DNA from: Mesorhizobium caraganae
GTDB lineage: Bacteria > Pseudomonadota > Alphaproteobacteria > Rhizobiales > Rhizobiaceae
DNA: 64,000 nt
Direction: 5' to 3'
Assembly (NCBI RefSeq): GCF_016836705.1
Contig: NZ_JAFCGY010000002.1
Coordinates: 372,001 to 436,000, forward strand
The first letter of the stretch is position 1, and each line of letters starts with the position of its first letter. The notes below the pieces were generated by a model, which was not told the origin of the DNA, ran no database searches, and was given only the letters and a program-made list of their open reading frames with translations. Position numbers and translations under genes: made by a program. Positions 43,620-52,072 of the stretch are shown here, piece by piece.

Positions 43620-44927
43620 TCATTGCGCCCGCGCTTTGGCGGCGTCAGCCGGCGTGATGGCGGATTGCTTGCCGCCGAAATGCGCCAGCACATAGTTGCC
43701 GAGGGCTGCGATCTCGGTATCCGAATAGGCACTGGCGAAGGCCGGCATCGCCTGCTTGCCCAGCGGCGTCGTCATATGCGCGCCTTTCAGGATGACCTGG
43801 ATGAGATTGGTGCCGTCGGGGTCGTTGACCGTGCGGCTGCCGCGCAGTGCCGCGTAAGGCGTCTGCAACCCTTCACCATTCCATGCGTGACAGCTGGCAC
43901 AGGCGCCCTGGAACAACTTCAGGCCGAGCCCGCCTTGCGCCACTGAGTCCGGAGAGGGACCGTAGGCGATGGACGTCGTCAGTGTTGCCGGTGGCTGCGC
44001 TTCGACGATCGCCTTGTCGCTGCTGACTTGCGGCGGCACGGCTTTCACATAGGCGACGATCGCCTTGATGTCTTCCGGCGTCAGATGGCGCAGGCTGTAG
44101 TCGACGGCTTCCCCCATGCTGCCGGTGGCCGCACCGCGCCCTTCCGCATGGCCCTTCGACAGATAGTCGAACAGTTGTTCGTCGCTCCAGCTGCCGATGC
44201 CGGTCGTCTTGTCCGAACTGATATTGTAGGCCTTCCAGCCCTGCAGTTCGGCGCCGGCGAATTTCTTGCCGTTGTCGAGCCCATAGAGCAGGTTGCGCGG
44301 CGTGTGGCATTCGCCGCAATGCGCCATGGCTTCGGTGAGATAGGCGCCGCGGTTCCATTCCGCGCTCTGCTTTTCGTCCTGTGGCAGCGGACCGTTGGCA
44401 ACGAACAACAGGTTCCAGAACCGCAGGACATAACGCTGGTTGAACGGGAAGCCGAGATCGTTCTTCGGCGCCTCGGCGTGGACCGGCGGCAGGCTGAACA
44501 GATAGGCCTTGATCGCCAGCGCATCTTCCGTGGTCATCCGCGCATAGGCGGCATAGGAAAAGGCCGGGTAGAGATTGCGGCCTTGCTTGTCGATGCCTTG
44601 ATGCAGCGCGCGCACGAACTCCGCGTCGCTCCAGTCGCCGATGCCGGTTTGTTTGTCGGCGGTGATGTTGGGCGAATAGACGGTGCCGAACGGCAACTTG
44701 AAGGCAAGGCCGCCGGCATAGGGCGTTCCGCCTGATGTCGTGTGGCAGGCGACGCAATCGGCGGCGCGCGTCAGATATTCGCCGCGGTCGATCAGCGCCT
44801 GGCCTGTCGGCAGCTTTGCCGCTGCCACCGAAACATCCGGCAGCGGCGCCGGCCTGAAGAGGAAGATCGCAACGGCAACGGCGGCGACGACCACGACAGC
44901 GAGGATGGTCCGGACCAATCTTTTCAT
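43620..44927 (-). CDS. Triple-haem cytochrome c subunit of membrane dehydrogenase
   Basis: A 435-residue protein with an N-terminal membrane anchor (residues 6-28) and three CXXCH sites: CVACH, CGECH and CASCH, spaced as in the cytochrome subunits of alcohol, gluconate and aldehyde dehydrogenases. It should pass electrons from the molybdopterin subunit encoded next door to the respiratory chain. Gene order cytochrome, large subunit, 2Fe-2S subunit on one strand, with 10- and 15-base gaps, marks a single operon read from 47706 leftward. Confidence 0.9.
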   Translation of the reverse strand: MKRLVRTILAVVVVAAVAVAIFLFRPAPLPDVSVAAAKLPTGQALIDRGEYLTRAADCVACHTTSGGTPYAGGLAFKLPFGTVYSPNITADKQTGIGDWSDAEFVRALHQGIDKQGRNLYPAFSYAAYARMTTEDALAIKAYLFSLPPVHAEAPKNDLGFPFNQRYVLRFWNLLFVANGPLPQDEKQSAEWNRGAYLTEAMAHCGECHTPRNLLYGLDNGKKFAGAELQGWKAYNISSDKTTGIGSWSDEQLFDYLSKGHAEGRGAATGSMGEAVDYSLRHLTPEDIKAIVAYVKAVPPQVSSDKAIVEAQPPATLTTSIAYGPSPDSVAQGGLGLKLFQGACASCHAWNGEGLQTPYAALRGSRTVNDPDGTNLIQVILKGAHMTTPLGKQAMPAFASAYSDTEIAALGNYVLAHFGGKQSAITPADAAKARAQ

Positions 44928-44937
44928 GGCTCGGCCC

Positions 44938-47238
44938 TCACAGCGTTTCGGCTTCGGTTTCGACGCCGGTCTCCGGGCGCTCCTTGCCGTTCGCCAGCAC
45001 CGCCAGCAAGGGCGCCGCCAGCGGCGGCATCATCGACACGCTGGTCTTGTCGGCGCCGTCGCTCTTCAGCTGGTTGCGGTCGATGGGCAGGCTGCGCAGG
45101 CGTTTTCCTGTTGCGGCGAAGATCGCGTTGGCAAGGGCAGGGCCGGCCGAAACCGTTGCCGTCTCACCGATGCCGCCAGGCGATTCCAAGCTCTTGACGT
45201 GATAGACCTCGATCTTCGGCGCCTCGTTGATGCGCAGGATGCGGTAGTCGTGAAAATTGCTCTGTTCGACGCGGCCATTGCTGAAGGTGATGCCGCTGTA
45301 GAGCGCCGCCGACAGGCCAAAGATCAAACCGCCTTCGATCTGGGCTTCGACCGTGTTGGGGTTGATGGCGATGCCGCAATCGACGGCGACCACCGCACGC
45401 TGCAGCGTGATCTCGCCGGCCGGTGAAACCGAGATTTCCAGCACTGCGGCCATGAAGCTGCCGAAGGCATTGTGCAGCGAAATGCCGCGGCCGCTGCCGG
45501 CTGGAAGCGGCGAGCCCCAGCCGGACTTCTCGGCTGCAAGCTCGAGCACGCCGGCCGCACGCGGCTGGTTCTTGGTCAGCGCCCGGCGGTACTCCACCGG
45601 GTCCTTGCCCGCCGCATGGGCGAGTTCGTCCATGAAACTTTCGACCACGAAGACATTGTGCGTCGGCCCGACGCCACGCCACCAGGTGATCGGCATCGGC
45701 GGGTCCTCGCGCACCCAGTCGACCTGGATAACGGGCAGGTCGTAAGGCGGTTTGGCTGCGCCGTCGACGGCGTCGTCGTCAAGCTTGTCCTGCGGCCAGC
45801 CGCCCGGAATGTAGTTGCCGAGCACCGAGCCGCCGGCGACATGGTCGATCCACACCGTTGGCAGGCCGTCGGCACCGAGACCAGCGGAGAGGCGATCGTA
45901 GTAGGTGGGCCGGTAGAGGTCGTGCTGGATGTCTTCTTCACGCGTCCAGATGACCTTGACCGGGTAGCTCACCTGTTTGGCGATCGCCGCCGCCTGGCCG
46001 ACATATTCAGCGACAAGCCGGCGGCCGAAACCGCCGCCGATCAGATGATTGTGCACGATGACCTTGTCGAGCGGAAAGCCCGTGACCTGGGCGGCCCAGC
46101 CTTGCGCCTGGGTGGGCACCTGGGTGCCGAGCCAGATCTCGCATTCGTCGGCGCGCACATGCACGACGCAGTTGATCGGCTCCATCGGCGCATGCGCCAG
46201 GAACGGCAGCTCATAGCTTGCCTCGACCGTCTTGACGGCAGCTTTCAGCGCGCCGGCGACGTCGCCTTCCTGGCGCGCCATGATCGGCGTCTTGTTTTTG
46301 GACGCCGCCTTCAACGTGTTCATGATGTCGGCGCTTGAAAGCTTGGCGTTGGCGCCTTCGTCCCAGGTGATGGTGAGGGCCTCAAGGCCTTTCTTGGCCA
46401 CCCAGAAATGATCGCCGATCACGGCGACCGCGTTGTCCAGTCTGACGATATCGCGCACGCCGGGAACGGCACGCGCCGCGGTCTCGTCGACAGCGCCGAG
46501 CTTGCCGCCGATCACCGGACAGGCGGCGACCGTCGCCACCTTCATGTCGGGCACACGCACATCGATGCCGTAGACCACAGCCCCATTGACCTTGCCTGCT
46601 GTGTCGACCCGGCGCAGCGACTTGCCGATCAGCTGAAAATCCTTGGGGTCCTTGAGCTTGACATCGCTCGGCACCGGCTGCTTGCCCGCTGCGTCGGCGA
46701 GCGCGCCATAGGCCAGCTGCCGGCCTGTCGGCTGATGCGTGACCACGCCAAGCTTGGCGCTGCATTCCGAAACCGGAACCGACCATTGTGCGGCTGCTGC
46801 CGAAACCAGCATCGTGCGGGCTGCAGCACCTGCCTTGCGCAGCGGTTCCCAGGTTGCCCGCATCGAGGTTGAGCCGCCCGTTGCCTGGCCGCCCAGCAGC
46901 GCAGTCGTATAAAGCTTCTCGTTGGGCGGCGCGTCGACGACCGTGACCTGGTCGAGGCCGACCTCCAGTTCCTCGGCGATCAGCGTGGCTTCGCCGGTAT
47001 GGGTCCCTTGTCCCATCTCGATGTTGGGCAGGATGAAGGTGATCTTGCCGTCGCTGTCGACGCGGATAAAAGCGTCGGGTGAAAAGGCGGCGATGACGTC
47101 GCCTTCGACGGGCTCAGCCGCGGCAAAACCGGGCCTGATGCCGGCGCCCAGCATGGTGAAGCCGAGCAGAAGTCCGCTGCCTTGCAGGAAGGCGCGGCGC
47201 GAGGTGACTTTTTGCGGGGAGGAGGACGGCTTGCTCAT
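44938..47238 (-). CDS. Molybdopterin-binding aldehyde oxidoreductase subunit, IorB-like
   Basis: A 766-residue xanthine-dehydrogenase-family large subunit of the isoquinoline-1-oxidoreductase beta type. It starts with a Tat signal, SRRAFLQGSGLLLGFTM. It then has the duplicated Ald_Xan_dh_C2 halves typical of IorB, including NIEMGQGTHTGEATLIAEEL, GGFGRRLVAEYVGQAA and GGIGETATVSAGPALANAI near the end with the catalytic Glu. With its Fe-S and cytochrome partners it forms a periplasmic aldehyde oxidase. Given its place inside the hydroxycinnamate block, vanillin or 4-hydroxybenzaldehyde is a sensible substrate (inference). Confidence 0.88.
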   Translation of the reverse strand: MSKPSSSPQKVTSRRAFLQGSGLLLGFTMLGAGIRPGFAAAEPVEGDVIAAFSPDAFIRVDSDGKITFILPNIEMGQGTHTGEATLIAEELEVGLDQVTVVDAPPNEKLYTTALLGGQATGGSTSMRATWEPLRKAGAAARTMLVSAAAAQWSVPVSECSAKLGVVTHQPTGRQLAYGALADAAGKQPVPSDVKLKDPKDFQLIGKSLRRVDTAGKVNGAVVYGIDVRVPDMKVATVAACPVIGGKLGAVDETAARAVPGVRDIVRLDNAVAVIGDHFWVAKKGLEALTITWDEGANAKLSSADIMNTLKAASKNKTPIMARQEGDVAGALKAAVKTVEASYELPFLAHAPMEPINCVVHVRADECEIWLGTQVPTQAQGWAAQVTGFPLDKVIVHNHLIGGGFGRRLVAEYVGQAAAIAKQVSYPVKVIWTREEDIQHDLYRPTYYDRLSAGLGADGLPTVWIDHVAGGSVLGNYIPGGWPQDKLDDDAVDGAAKPPYDLPVIQVDWVREDPPMPITWWRGVGPTHNVFVVESFMDELAHAAGKDPVEYRRALTKNQPRAAGVLELAAEKSGWGSPLPAGSGRGISLHNAFGSFMAAVLEISVSPAGEITLQRAVVAVDCGIAINPNTVEAQIEGGLIFGLSAALYSGITFSNGRVEQSNFHDYRILRINEAPKIEVYHVKSLESPGGIGETATVSAGPALANAIFAATGKRLRSLPIDRNQLKSDGADKTSVSMMPPLAAPLLAVLANGKERPETGVETEAETL

Positions 47239-47253
47239 GGCTGGCTATCTCCC

Positions 47254-47706
47254 TCAGGCCTTCGCGGCCTGTTTTATGGCCGCTCGTATTCGCGCGTAGG
47301 TGCCGCACCGGCAGATGTTGCCGGACATCGCCGCATCGATATCGCTGTCGCTGGGGTCGGGATTGCGCTCCAGCAGCGCCGAGGCCGACATGATCTGCCC
47401 GGACTGGCAATAGCCGCACTGGATGACTTCGAGGTCGAGCCAGGCCTGTTGCACTTTCTTGCCCGATTGCGTCGTGCCGATCGCTTCGACGGTGGTGACA
47501 TGGCGCGAACCGACCGACGCGACCGGCAGCACACAAGAGCGCACCGGTTGTCCATCAAGCTGCACCGTGCAGGCGCCGCACTGGGCGATGCCGCAACCGA
47601 ACTTCGTGCCGGTCAGGCCGATGACATCGCGCAGCACCCACAGCAATGGCATATCGTCCGGCACGTCGACACTGCGATCCTCGCCGTTTACATTGAGCGC
47701 AATCAT
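47254..47706 (-). CDS. 2Fe-2S subunit of aldehyde oxidoreductase, IorA-like
   Basis: A 150-residue protein with the plant-type cluster [15 protein letters not shown]...C in the first half and the second 2Fe-2S cluster QCGYCQSGQ...[11 protein letters not shown] in the all-helical second half. These are standard for small subunits of xanthine dehydrogenase-type enzymes. ATG 47706 gives the usual N-terminus IALNVNGED. It has no signal peptide and is presumably exported with the Tat-bearing large subunit. Confidence 0.9.
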   Translation of the reverse strand: MIALNVNGEDRSVDVPDDMPLLWVLRDVIGLTGTKFGCGIAQCGACTVQLDGQPVRSCVLPVASVGSRHVTTVEAIGTTQSGKKVQQAWLDLEVIQCGYCQSGQIMSASALLERNPDPSDSDIDAAMSGNICRCGTYARIRAAIKQAAKA

Positions 47707-47825
47707 GGCCTCTCCTCGGTTATCCGCATCCCCGTGGATGATGCAGTAGGCACAAATTTGCCGGTCGTGTCTAATCACATGCATGTTGTTTCGGCGATGC
47801 GCGTGTGAACCACACTCGCGTGCGC

Positions 47826-48181
47826 CGCGGCGGGACGAGGACGGTTTCGTCACGCTGGTCGACCGCCGCAAGGACATGTTCCTTTCCGGCGGCGAGAACG
47901 TTTATCGAGCTGAGGCCGAGATGGCGTTGCTCGATCATCCCGACATTGCCGAGGCGGCTGTCATCGGCATCGCCGACGAGCGCTGGGGCGAGGTCGGCCG
48001 CGCTTTCGTCGTGCTGAAGGCGGGCTGCGTCCTCGACCCGGCAGCGCTCGCGGCGCACTGTGCCGCCCGCATTGCCCGCTACAAGGTGCCCGAGGAATTT
48101 CGGCTCACCGACACGCTGCCGCGCACGTCGTCGGCCAAGATCCAGAAACATATATTGTGCGGCTGGCCGGCGCCGGGTTGA
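47826..48181 (+). pseudogene. Duplicated 3' fragment of the acyl-CoA ligase gene
   Basis: The reading frame from about 47826 repeats the last ~115 codons of the CoA ligase at 42104-43597, from [16 protein letters not shown] through PRTSSAKIQKHIL. By eye about nine of ten bases match. It lacks the adenylation domain and a proper start, so it cannot be active. The AKIQKH still shows the catalytic Lys, but GK has become AK. The fragment and the intact gene flank the three aldehyde-oxidase genes, which suggests those genes arrived with or between a duplication. Confidence 0.85.
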
Positions 48182-48223
48182 GGTAGCGAGTGCATCGTTG
48201 GTGCGAAACCGCTTAGGGCCCTG

Positions 48224-48886
48224 CTACTCGATCAGAAGCAAGCCGCGCTTCTTGTCGCCATCGCTGTCGATGGTGTCCATAGCCGAGAACAGGCGTTCAC
48301 GCTCGATCAGCCAAGGCTTGTAGCGCTCGTTGACGTCGAGAACGAAAACCAAGTCCTCGGCCTCCAGATAGCCGCCGATCGGTGAAAAATGACCACTGCC
48401 GGCGCCGAATATCGTCTCTCGGGTAAAGTTGATGATGTAGCGGCGGCCGGGGTCGTTGGCGTGCTTCATGTGCTCGCGGAACTCGTCGGCGCTCAGATTC
48501 CGAAGCACGGAGACTTTGCGCCCGGTTTTCGCCTGAGCGACGTCGGCAAGCTCGTCCAGCGTCAGGCCGACGATGCAAAAGCCAGTCCAGCACTTTCCGG
48601 TTCCCGCGAGCACTTCGGCTTCGGTCGTCTCCTCTTCGCCGATCGAGCGGAATGTGTTTGCAACACTTGCCGGACCGCAGCGTGAACCGTTCGATTGCCA
48701 GTCAAGGTTGGCATTGAAGGTAGCAGCCACGGGCAACTTCCAGGCGCTGTCGATCAATGCCGGGGTACGAACAACCGACGACTGGATGGCGTCTGGCGAG
48801 ACTGGAGACGGACCGACAATCAAAAATGCGGCACCGCAGAGCAGGCCAACGCCGGCAATCACAGCCAAAATGAAACTGCGCTTCAT
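48224..48886 (-). CDS. Secreted phytochelatin-synthase-like protein (peptidase C83)
   Basis: A 220-residue protein. The N-terminal segment MKRSFILAVIAGVGLLCGAA is a signal peptide or anchor, so it acts outside the cytoplasm. DWQSNGSRCGPASVANTF places the catalytic Cys at 70, GHFSPIGGYL the His at 166 and VLDVNERYKPW the Asp at 184, the triad of the papain-like C83 family. Bacterial half-length members hydrolyse glutathione to gamma-Glu-Cys and make little phytochelatin. ATG 48886 is the only one matching the family start. No metal-resistance genes are near. Confidence 0.83.
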   Translation of the reverse strand: MKRSFILAVIAGVGLLCGAAFLIVGPSPVSPDAIQSSVVRTPALIDSAWKLPVAATFNANLDWQSNGSRCGPASVANTFRSIGEEETTEAEVLAGTGKCWTGFCIVGLTLDELADVAQAKTGRKVSVLRNLSADEFREHMKHANDPGRRYIINFTRETIFGAGSGHFSPIGGYLEAEDLVFVLDVNERYKPWLIERERLFSAMDTIDSDGDKKRGLLLIE

Positions 48887-49036
48887 TGCTGAACCTCGAA
48901 GCAGACGATTTTGTTCGTCGGTCGATGTTGCGATGTCGGCCCCGAGACTACCATATACCGGCATTGCGTGGCAGGGGGCGCGGCCGCCAGGGCGGCTGCG
49001 CCTTGCATTTTGCCCGGCCCCGAAAGGATAGTTGAA

Positions 49037-49456
49037 ATGGCAGAACTCAAGGTCAGGACCCGAGAGACCGGCGCGCTGGCCGTGATGCCGCCGGGCGGCT
49101 TGCCGGTCGTGACAACACCGACCGGCGGCAGCGTCGATGTGGTGACCGGGGTCAACGCTCCGGGCTTCAATCCGCTCGACCTGCTCTATGCCTCGCTCGC
49201 CGCCTGCATGGTGCTGAGCGCCCGCATTGCCGCCACGCGCCTCGGCGTCGCCGCCAACCTCGGCGAGGTCCGCGCCGATGTGAGGGGCGAGAAGGCAGAA
49301 GGCGATGTCTCCCACGTCGCCTCACTCCGCTGGAGCACCCCTCATCCGTCTCGGCGCTGCGCGCCGATGCACCTTCTCCCACAAGGGGAGAAGGTAAAGC
49401 CGCGCCCGTGTCCGCAGGAATCGGGTGGTTCGCACCTCTCATCCGCCCCACTTTGA
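49037..49456 (+). pseudogene. OsmC-family gene cut short by a palindromic repeat
   Basis: The first ~97 residues are OsmC-like: NAPGFNPLDLLYASLAACMVLSARIAATRLG includes the conserved Cys of the peroxidase site. After HVASLRW the frame enters a repeat (49338-49396) and continues with unrelated residues to 49456. The second half of OsmC, with its second redox Cys, is missing, so the peroxide/organic hydroperoxide activity of the family is unlikely. The 2OG oxygenase gene starts 20 bases later. Confidence 0.75.
49338..49396. repeat. Palindromic repeat inserted in the OsmC gene
   Basis: It reads cccctcatccgtctcgg, then the small palindrome cgctgcgcgc, then ccttctccc-acaa-ggggagaagg. The terminal hairpin and the cccctcat edge match, in reverse orientation, the element at 59794-59841, so both belong to one family. 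Its right part can form a stable stem on either strand. Confidence 0.75.
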
Positions 49457-49476
49457 TCGTATCAAAGGAGGCATCC

Positions 49477-50220
49477 ATGACCATCCATTCGATAACCGCC
49501 AAACGCGCCACCCGTTCGGCCGAGGCGCGCGTGGCCGCGCAGGACTGGAGCGCTCTAATCGGCGAACTGAACAGCTATGGCAGCGCTGTCATGCCGGCTC
49601 TGCTCTCACCCGAGGAATGCGCCGAAATCGCCGCGCTCTATCCGCATGAGGAACATTTCCGCAGCCATGTGGTGATGGCCCGTCACGGCTTCGGCAAAGG
49701 CGAGTATCGCTATTTTCGCTACCCGTTGCCGGATCTCATCGGCGGCCTGCGCACCGCGCTCTACCCCAGGCTGGCCGGCGTCGCCAACGACTGGAACGAG
49801 CGCATGGGTGTTGCCCAGCGCTATCGCGCCGACCACTCCGCCTTCCTCCAGCTTTGCCACGAAAACGGCCAGACGCGACCGACGCCGCTGCTCCTCCAAT
49901 ATGGTCCCGGCGACTTCAACTGCCTGCACCAGGACCTCTACGGTGACCTCGCTTTCCCGCTGCAGGTGGCTATCCTGCTGTCGCAACCCGGCGAGGATTT
50001 CACCGGTGGCGAATTCGTGCTCACCGAACAGCGCCCGCGCATGCAGAGCCGCGCCGAGGTGGTGCCGCTCAGGCGCGGCGACGCGGTGATCTTCGCCGTG
50101 CACAATCGCCCGGTGCACGGCACCAAGGGCCACTACCGGGTCAACCTCAGGCACGGTGTCAGCCGCTTGCGTTCGGGACAGCGGCATACGGTGGGGATTA
50201 TCTTCCACGACGCGAAGTAA
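49477..50220 (+). CDS. 2OG-Fe(II) oxygenase
   Basis: A 247-residue dioxygenase with the double-stranded beta-helix core. HQDLYGD carries the HxD metal pair, GGEFVLTEQRPR the central strands, and VHGTKGHYRVNLRHGVS the distal His and the 2-oxoglutarate-binding Arg. Family and length match the rhizobial group represented by COG3826-type proteins of unknown substrate. ATG 49477 follows aaaggagg. It may be part of an oxidative or alkylation damage response with the neighbouring OsmC remnant (weak inference). Confidence 0.85.
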   Translation: MTIHSITAKRATRSAEARVAAQDWSALIGELNSYGSAVMPALLSPEECAEIAALYPHEEHFRSHVVMARHGFGKGEYRYFRYPLPDLIGGLRTALYPRLAGVANDWNERMGVAQRYRADHSAFLQLCHENGQTRPTPLLLQYGPGDFNCLHQDLYGDLAFPLQVAILLSQPGEDFTGGEFVLTEQRPRMQSRAEVVPLRRGDAVIFAVHNRPVHGTKGHYRVNLRHGVSRLRSGQRHTVGIIFHDAK

Positions 50221-50239
50221 AGGTGCGGCGCTGAAGCTG

Positions 50240-50268
50240 CCAATCTCCCCCCAAGTGGGGGAGATTGG
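50240..50268. repeat. Short perfect hairpin related to the palindromic repeats
   Basis: ccaatctcccc and its complement ggggagattgg enclose a few bases just 20 bases after the oxygenase stop. The aatctcccccc arm is the same as the end of the large elements at 10270 and 57881. It may serve as a terminator though no T run follows. Confidence 0.7.
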
Positions 50269-50395
50269 CTGTCACCGTCGCCATCGCCAATTTTCACTGT
50301 CGACGCTGCGGCGTTTGCGCTCTTCCCTCGTCGCCTTCATTCGGGTAAGCGCTCGGGCAATCCCGCACATCCCCTTTACCCTCCCGGACCGCCCC

Positions 50396-52018
50396 ATGAT
50401 CCGTCTTGAAAATATCGGCAAGCAAAACGGCCGCCAGATCGTCTTCATCGAGGCCTCGGCCGCCTTGCAGAAGGGCGAGAAGGTCGGCCTTGTCGGGCCG
50501 AACGGCGCCGGCAAGACGACGCTGTTTCGTATGATCACCGGCCAGGAGCAGCCCGACGAGGGCCAGGTGCAGGTCGATCGCGGCGTCACCATTGGCTATT
50601 TCAGCCAGGATGTCGGCGACATGGCCGGCCATAGCGCGGTCGCCGAAGTGATGAACGGCGCCGGGCCGGTCAGCGATGTGGCGGCCGAAATGGCCGAACT
50701 CGAGGCGGCCATGGCCGATCCCGAGCAGGCCGACCGGATGGACGAGATCATCGAACAATATGGCGAGGCGCAGCATCGCTTCGAAGAGCTCGACGGCTAT
50801 GCTCTCGAGGGCCGCGCCCGGGAAGTGCTCGACGGCCTCGGCTTTTCGCAGGAGATGATGGACGGTGATGTCGGCAAGCTGTCCGGCGGCTGGAAGATGC
50901 GCGTGGCGCTGGCGCGCATCCTGTTGATGCGGCCCGACGTGATGCTGCTCGACGAGCCGTCGAACCATCTCGATCTTGAAAGCCTGATCTGGCTGGAGCA
51001 GTTCCTGAAGGGCTATGAAGGCGCGCTGCTGATGACCTCGCACGATCGCGAGTTCATGAACCGCATCGTCAACAAGGTGGTCGAGATCGACGCCGGTTCG
51101 CTCACCGCCTATTCCGGCAATTACGAATTCTACCAGCAGCAGCGGGCGATCGCTGACAAGCAGCAGCAGGCTCAGTTCGAGCGCCAGCAGGCGATGCTGG
51201 CCAAGGAGATCGCCTTCATCGAACGCTTCAAGGCGCGCGCGTCCCATGCCGCCCAGGTGCAGAGCCGGGTGAAGAAACTCGACAAGATCGACCGCGTCGA
51301 GCCGCCCAAACGCCGTCAGATCGTCAATTTCGACTTCCAGCCGGCGCCGCGCTGCGGCGAAGACGTCGTAACGCTGAAGAACGTCCACAAAGGCTATGGC
51401 AGCCGCAGCATCTATGAGGGGCTCGACTTTCAGGTTCGCCGCCGCGAACGCTGGTGCATCATGGGCGTCAACGGCGCCGGCAAGTCGACGCTGCTGAAGC
51501 TGGTCGCCGGCGCCTCCGACCCCGATGCCGGCACGGTCGCGCGGGGGCCGAGCGTGAAAATGGGCTATTTCGCCCAGCACGCCATGGAGGTGCTGGAGGG
51601 CGAGCGCACCGTGTTCCAGACGCTGGAGGATGCGTTTCCGCAGGCCGGCCAGGCGCCGCTGCGAGCGCTCGCCGGCTGTTTCGGTTTCTCCGGCGACGAG
51701 ATCGAGAAGAAATGCCGCGTGCTGTCAGGCGGCGAGAAGGCGCGGCTGGTGATGGCGCTGATGCTGTTCGACCCGCCCAATCTTCTGGTGCTGGACGAGC
51801 CGACCAACCATCTCGACATCGCTACCAAGGAGATGCTGATCACGGCGCTGTCGCAGTATGAGGGCACCATGCTGTTCGTCTCGCACGACCGCCATTTCCT
51901 GGCTGCACTCTCCAACCGCGTGCTGGAACTGACGCCGGAAGGCATTCACACCTATGGCGGCGGTTATACTGAATATGTCGAGCGGACCGGCCAGGAAGCG
52001 CCGGGGTTGCGGGGGTAA
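50396..52018 (+). CDS. ABC-F family ATPase, YheS-like
   Basis: A 540-residue soluble protein with two ABC domains and no membrane segment. The first has GPNGAGKTTLF, LSGGWKMR and MLLDEPSNHLD; the second GVNGAGKSTLL, LSGGEKAR and LVLDEPTNHLD. The charged linker from about residue 240 (FERQQAMLAKEIAFIERFKARASHAAQVQSR) resembles YheS-type members, which act on the ribosome. ATG 50396 starts IRLENIGKQ; upstream reading lacks similarity. The last 40 bases of the gene are repeated at 53948-53986. Confidence 0.88.
   Translation: MIRLENIGKQNGRQIVFIEASAALQKGEKVGLVGPNGAGKTTLFRMITGQEQPDEGQVQVDRGVTIGYFSQDVGDMAGHSAVAEVMNGAGPVSDVAAEMAELEAAMADPEQADRMDEIIEQYGEAQHRFEELDGYALEGRAREVLDGLGFSQEMMDGDVGKLSGGWKMRVALARILLMRPDVMLLDEPSNHLDLESLIWLEQFLKGYEGALLMTSHDREFMNRIVNKVVEIDAGSLTAYSGNYEFYQQQRAIADKQQQAQFERQQAMLAKEIAFIERFKARASHAAQVQSRVKKLDKIDRVEPPKRRQIVNFDFQPAPRCGEDVVTLKNVHKGYGSRSIYEGLDFQVRRRERWCIMGVNGAGKSTLLKLVAGASDPDAGTVARGPSVKMGYFAQHAMEVLEGERTVFQTLEDAFPQAGQAPLRALAGCFGFSGDEIEKKCRVLSGGEKARLVMALMLFDPPNLLVLDEPTNHLDIATKEMLITALSQYEGTMLFVSHDRHFLAALSNRVLELTPEGIHTYGGGYTEYVERTGQEAPGLRG
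51975..52014 (+). repeat. 3' end of ABC-F gene, left copy of direct repeat
   Basis: Forty bases at the very end of the ABC-F coding region, beginning atgtcgagcggaccgg. They recur at 53948-53986 in the same orientation. The genes in between (52073-53849) look like an insert. Confidence 0.75.
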
Positions 52019-52072
52019 CCCCGCCCGGCAGACGGAAGCCTCGGCTCTCGTCCAAAGCGGCGACCGCACCGC

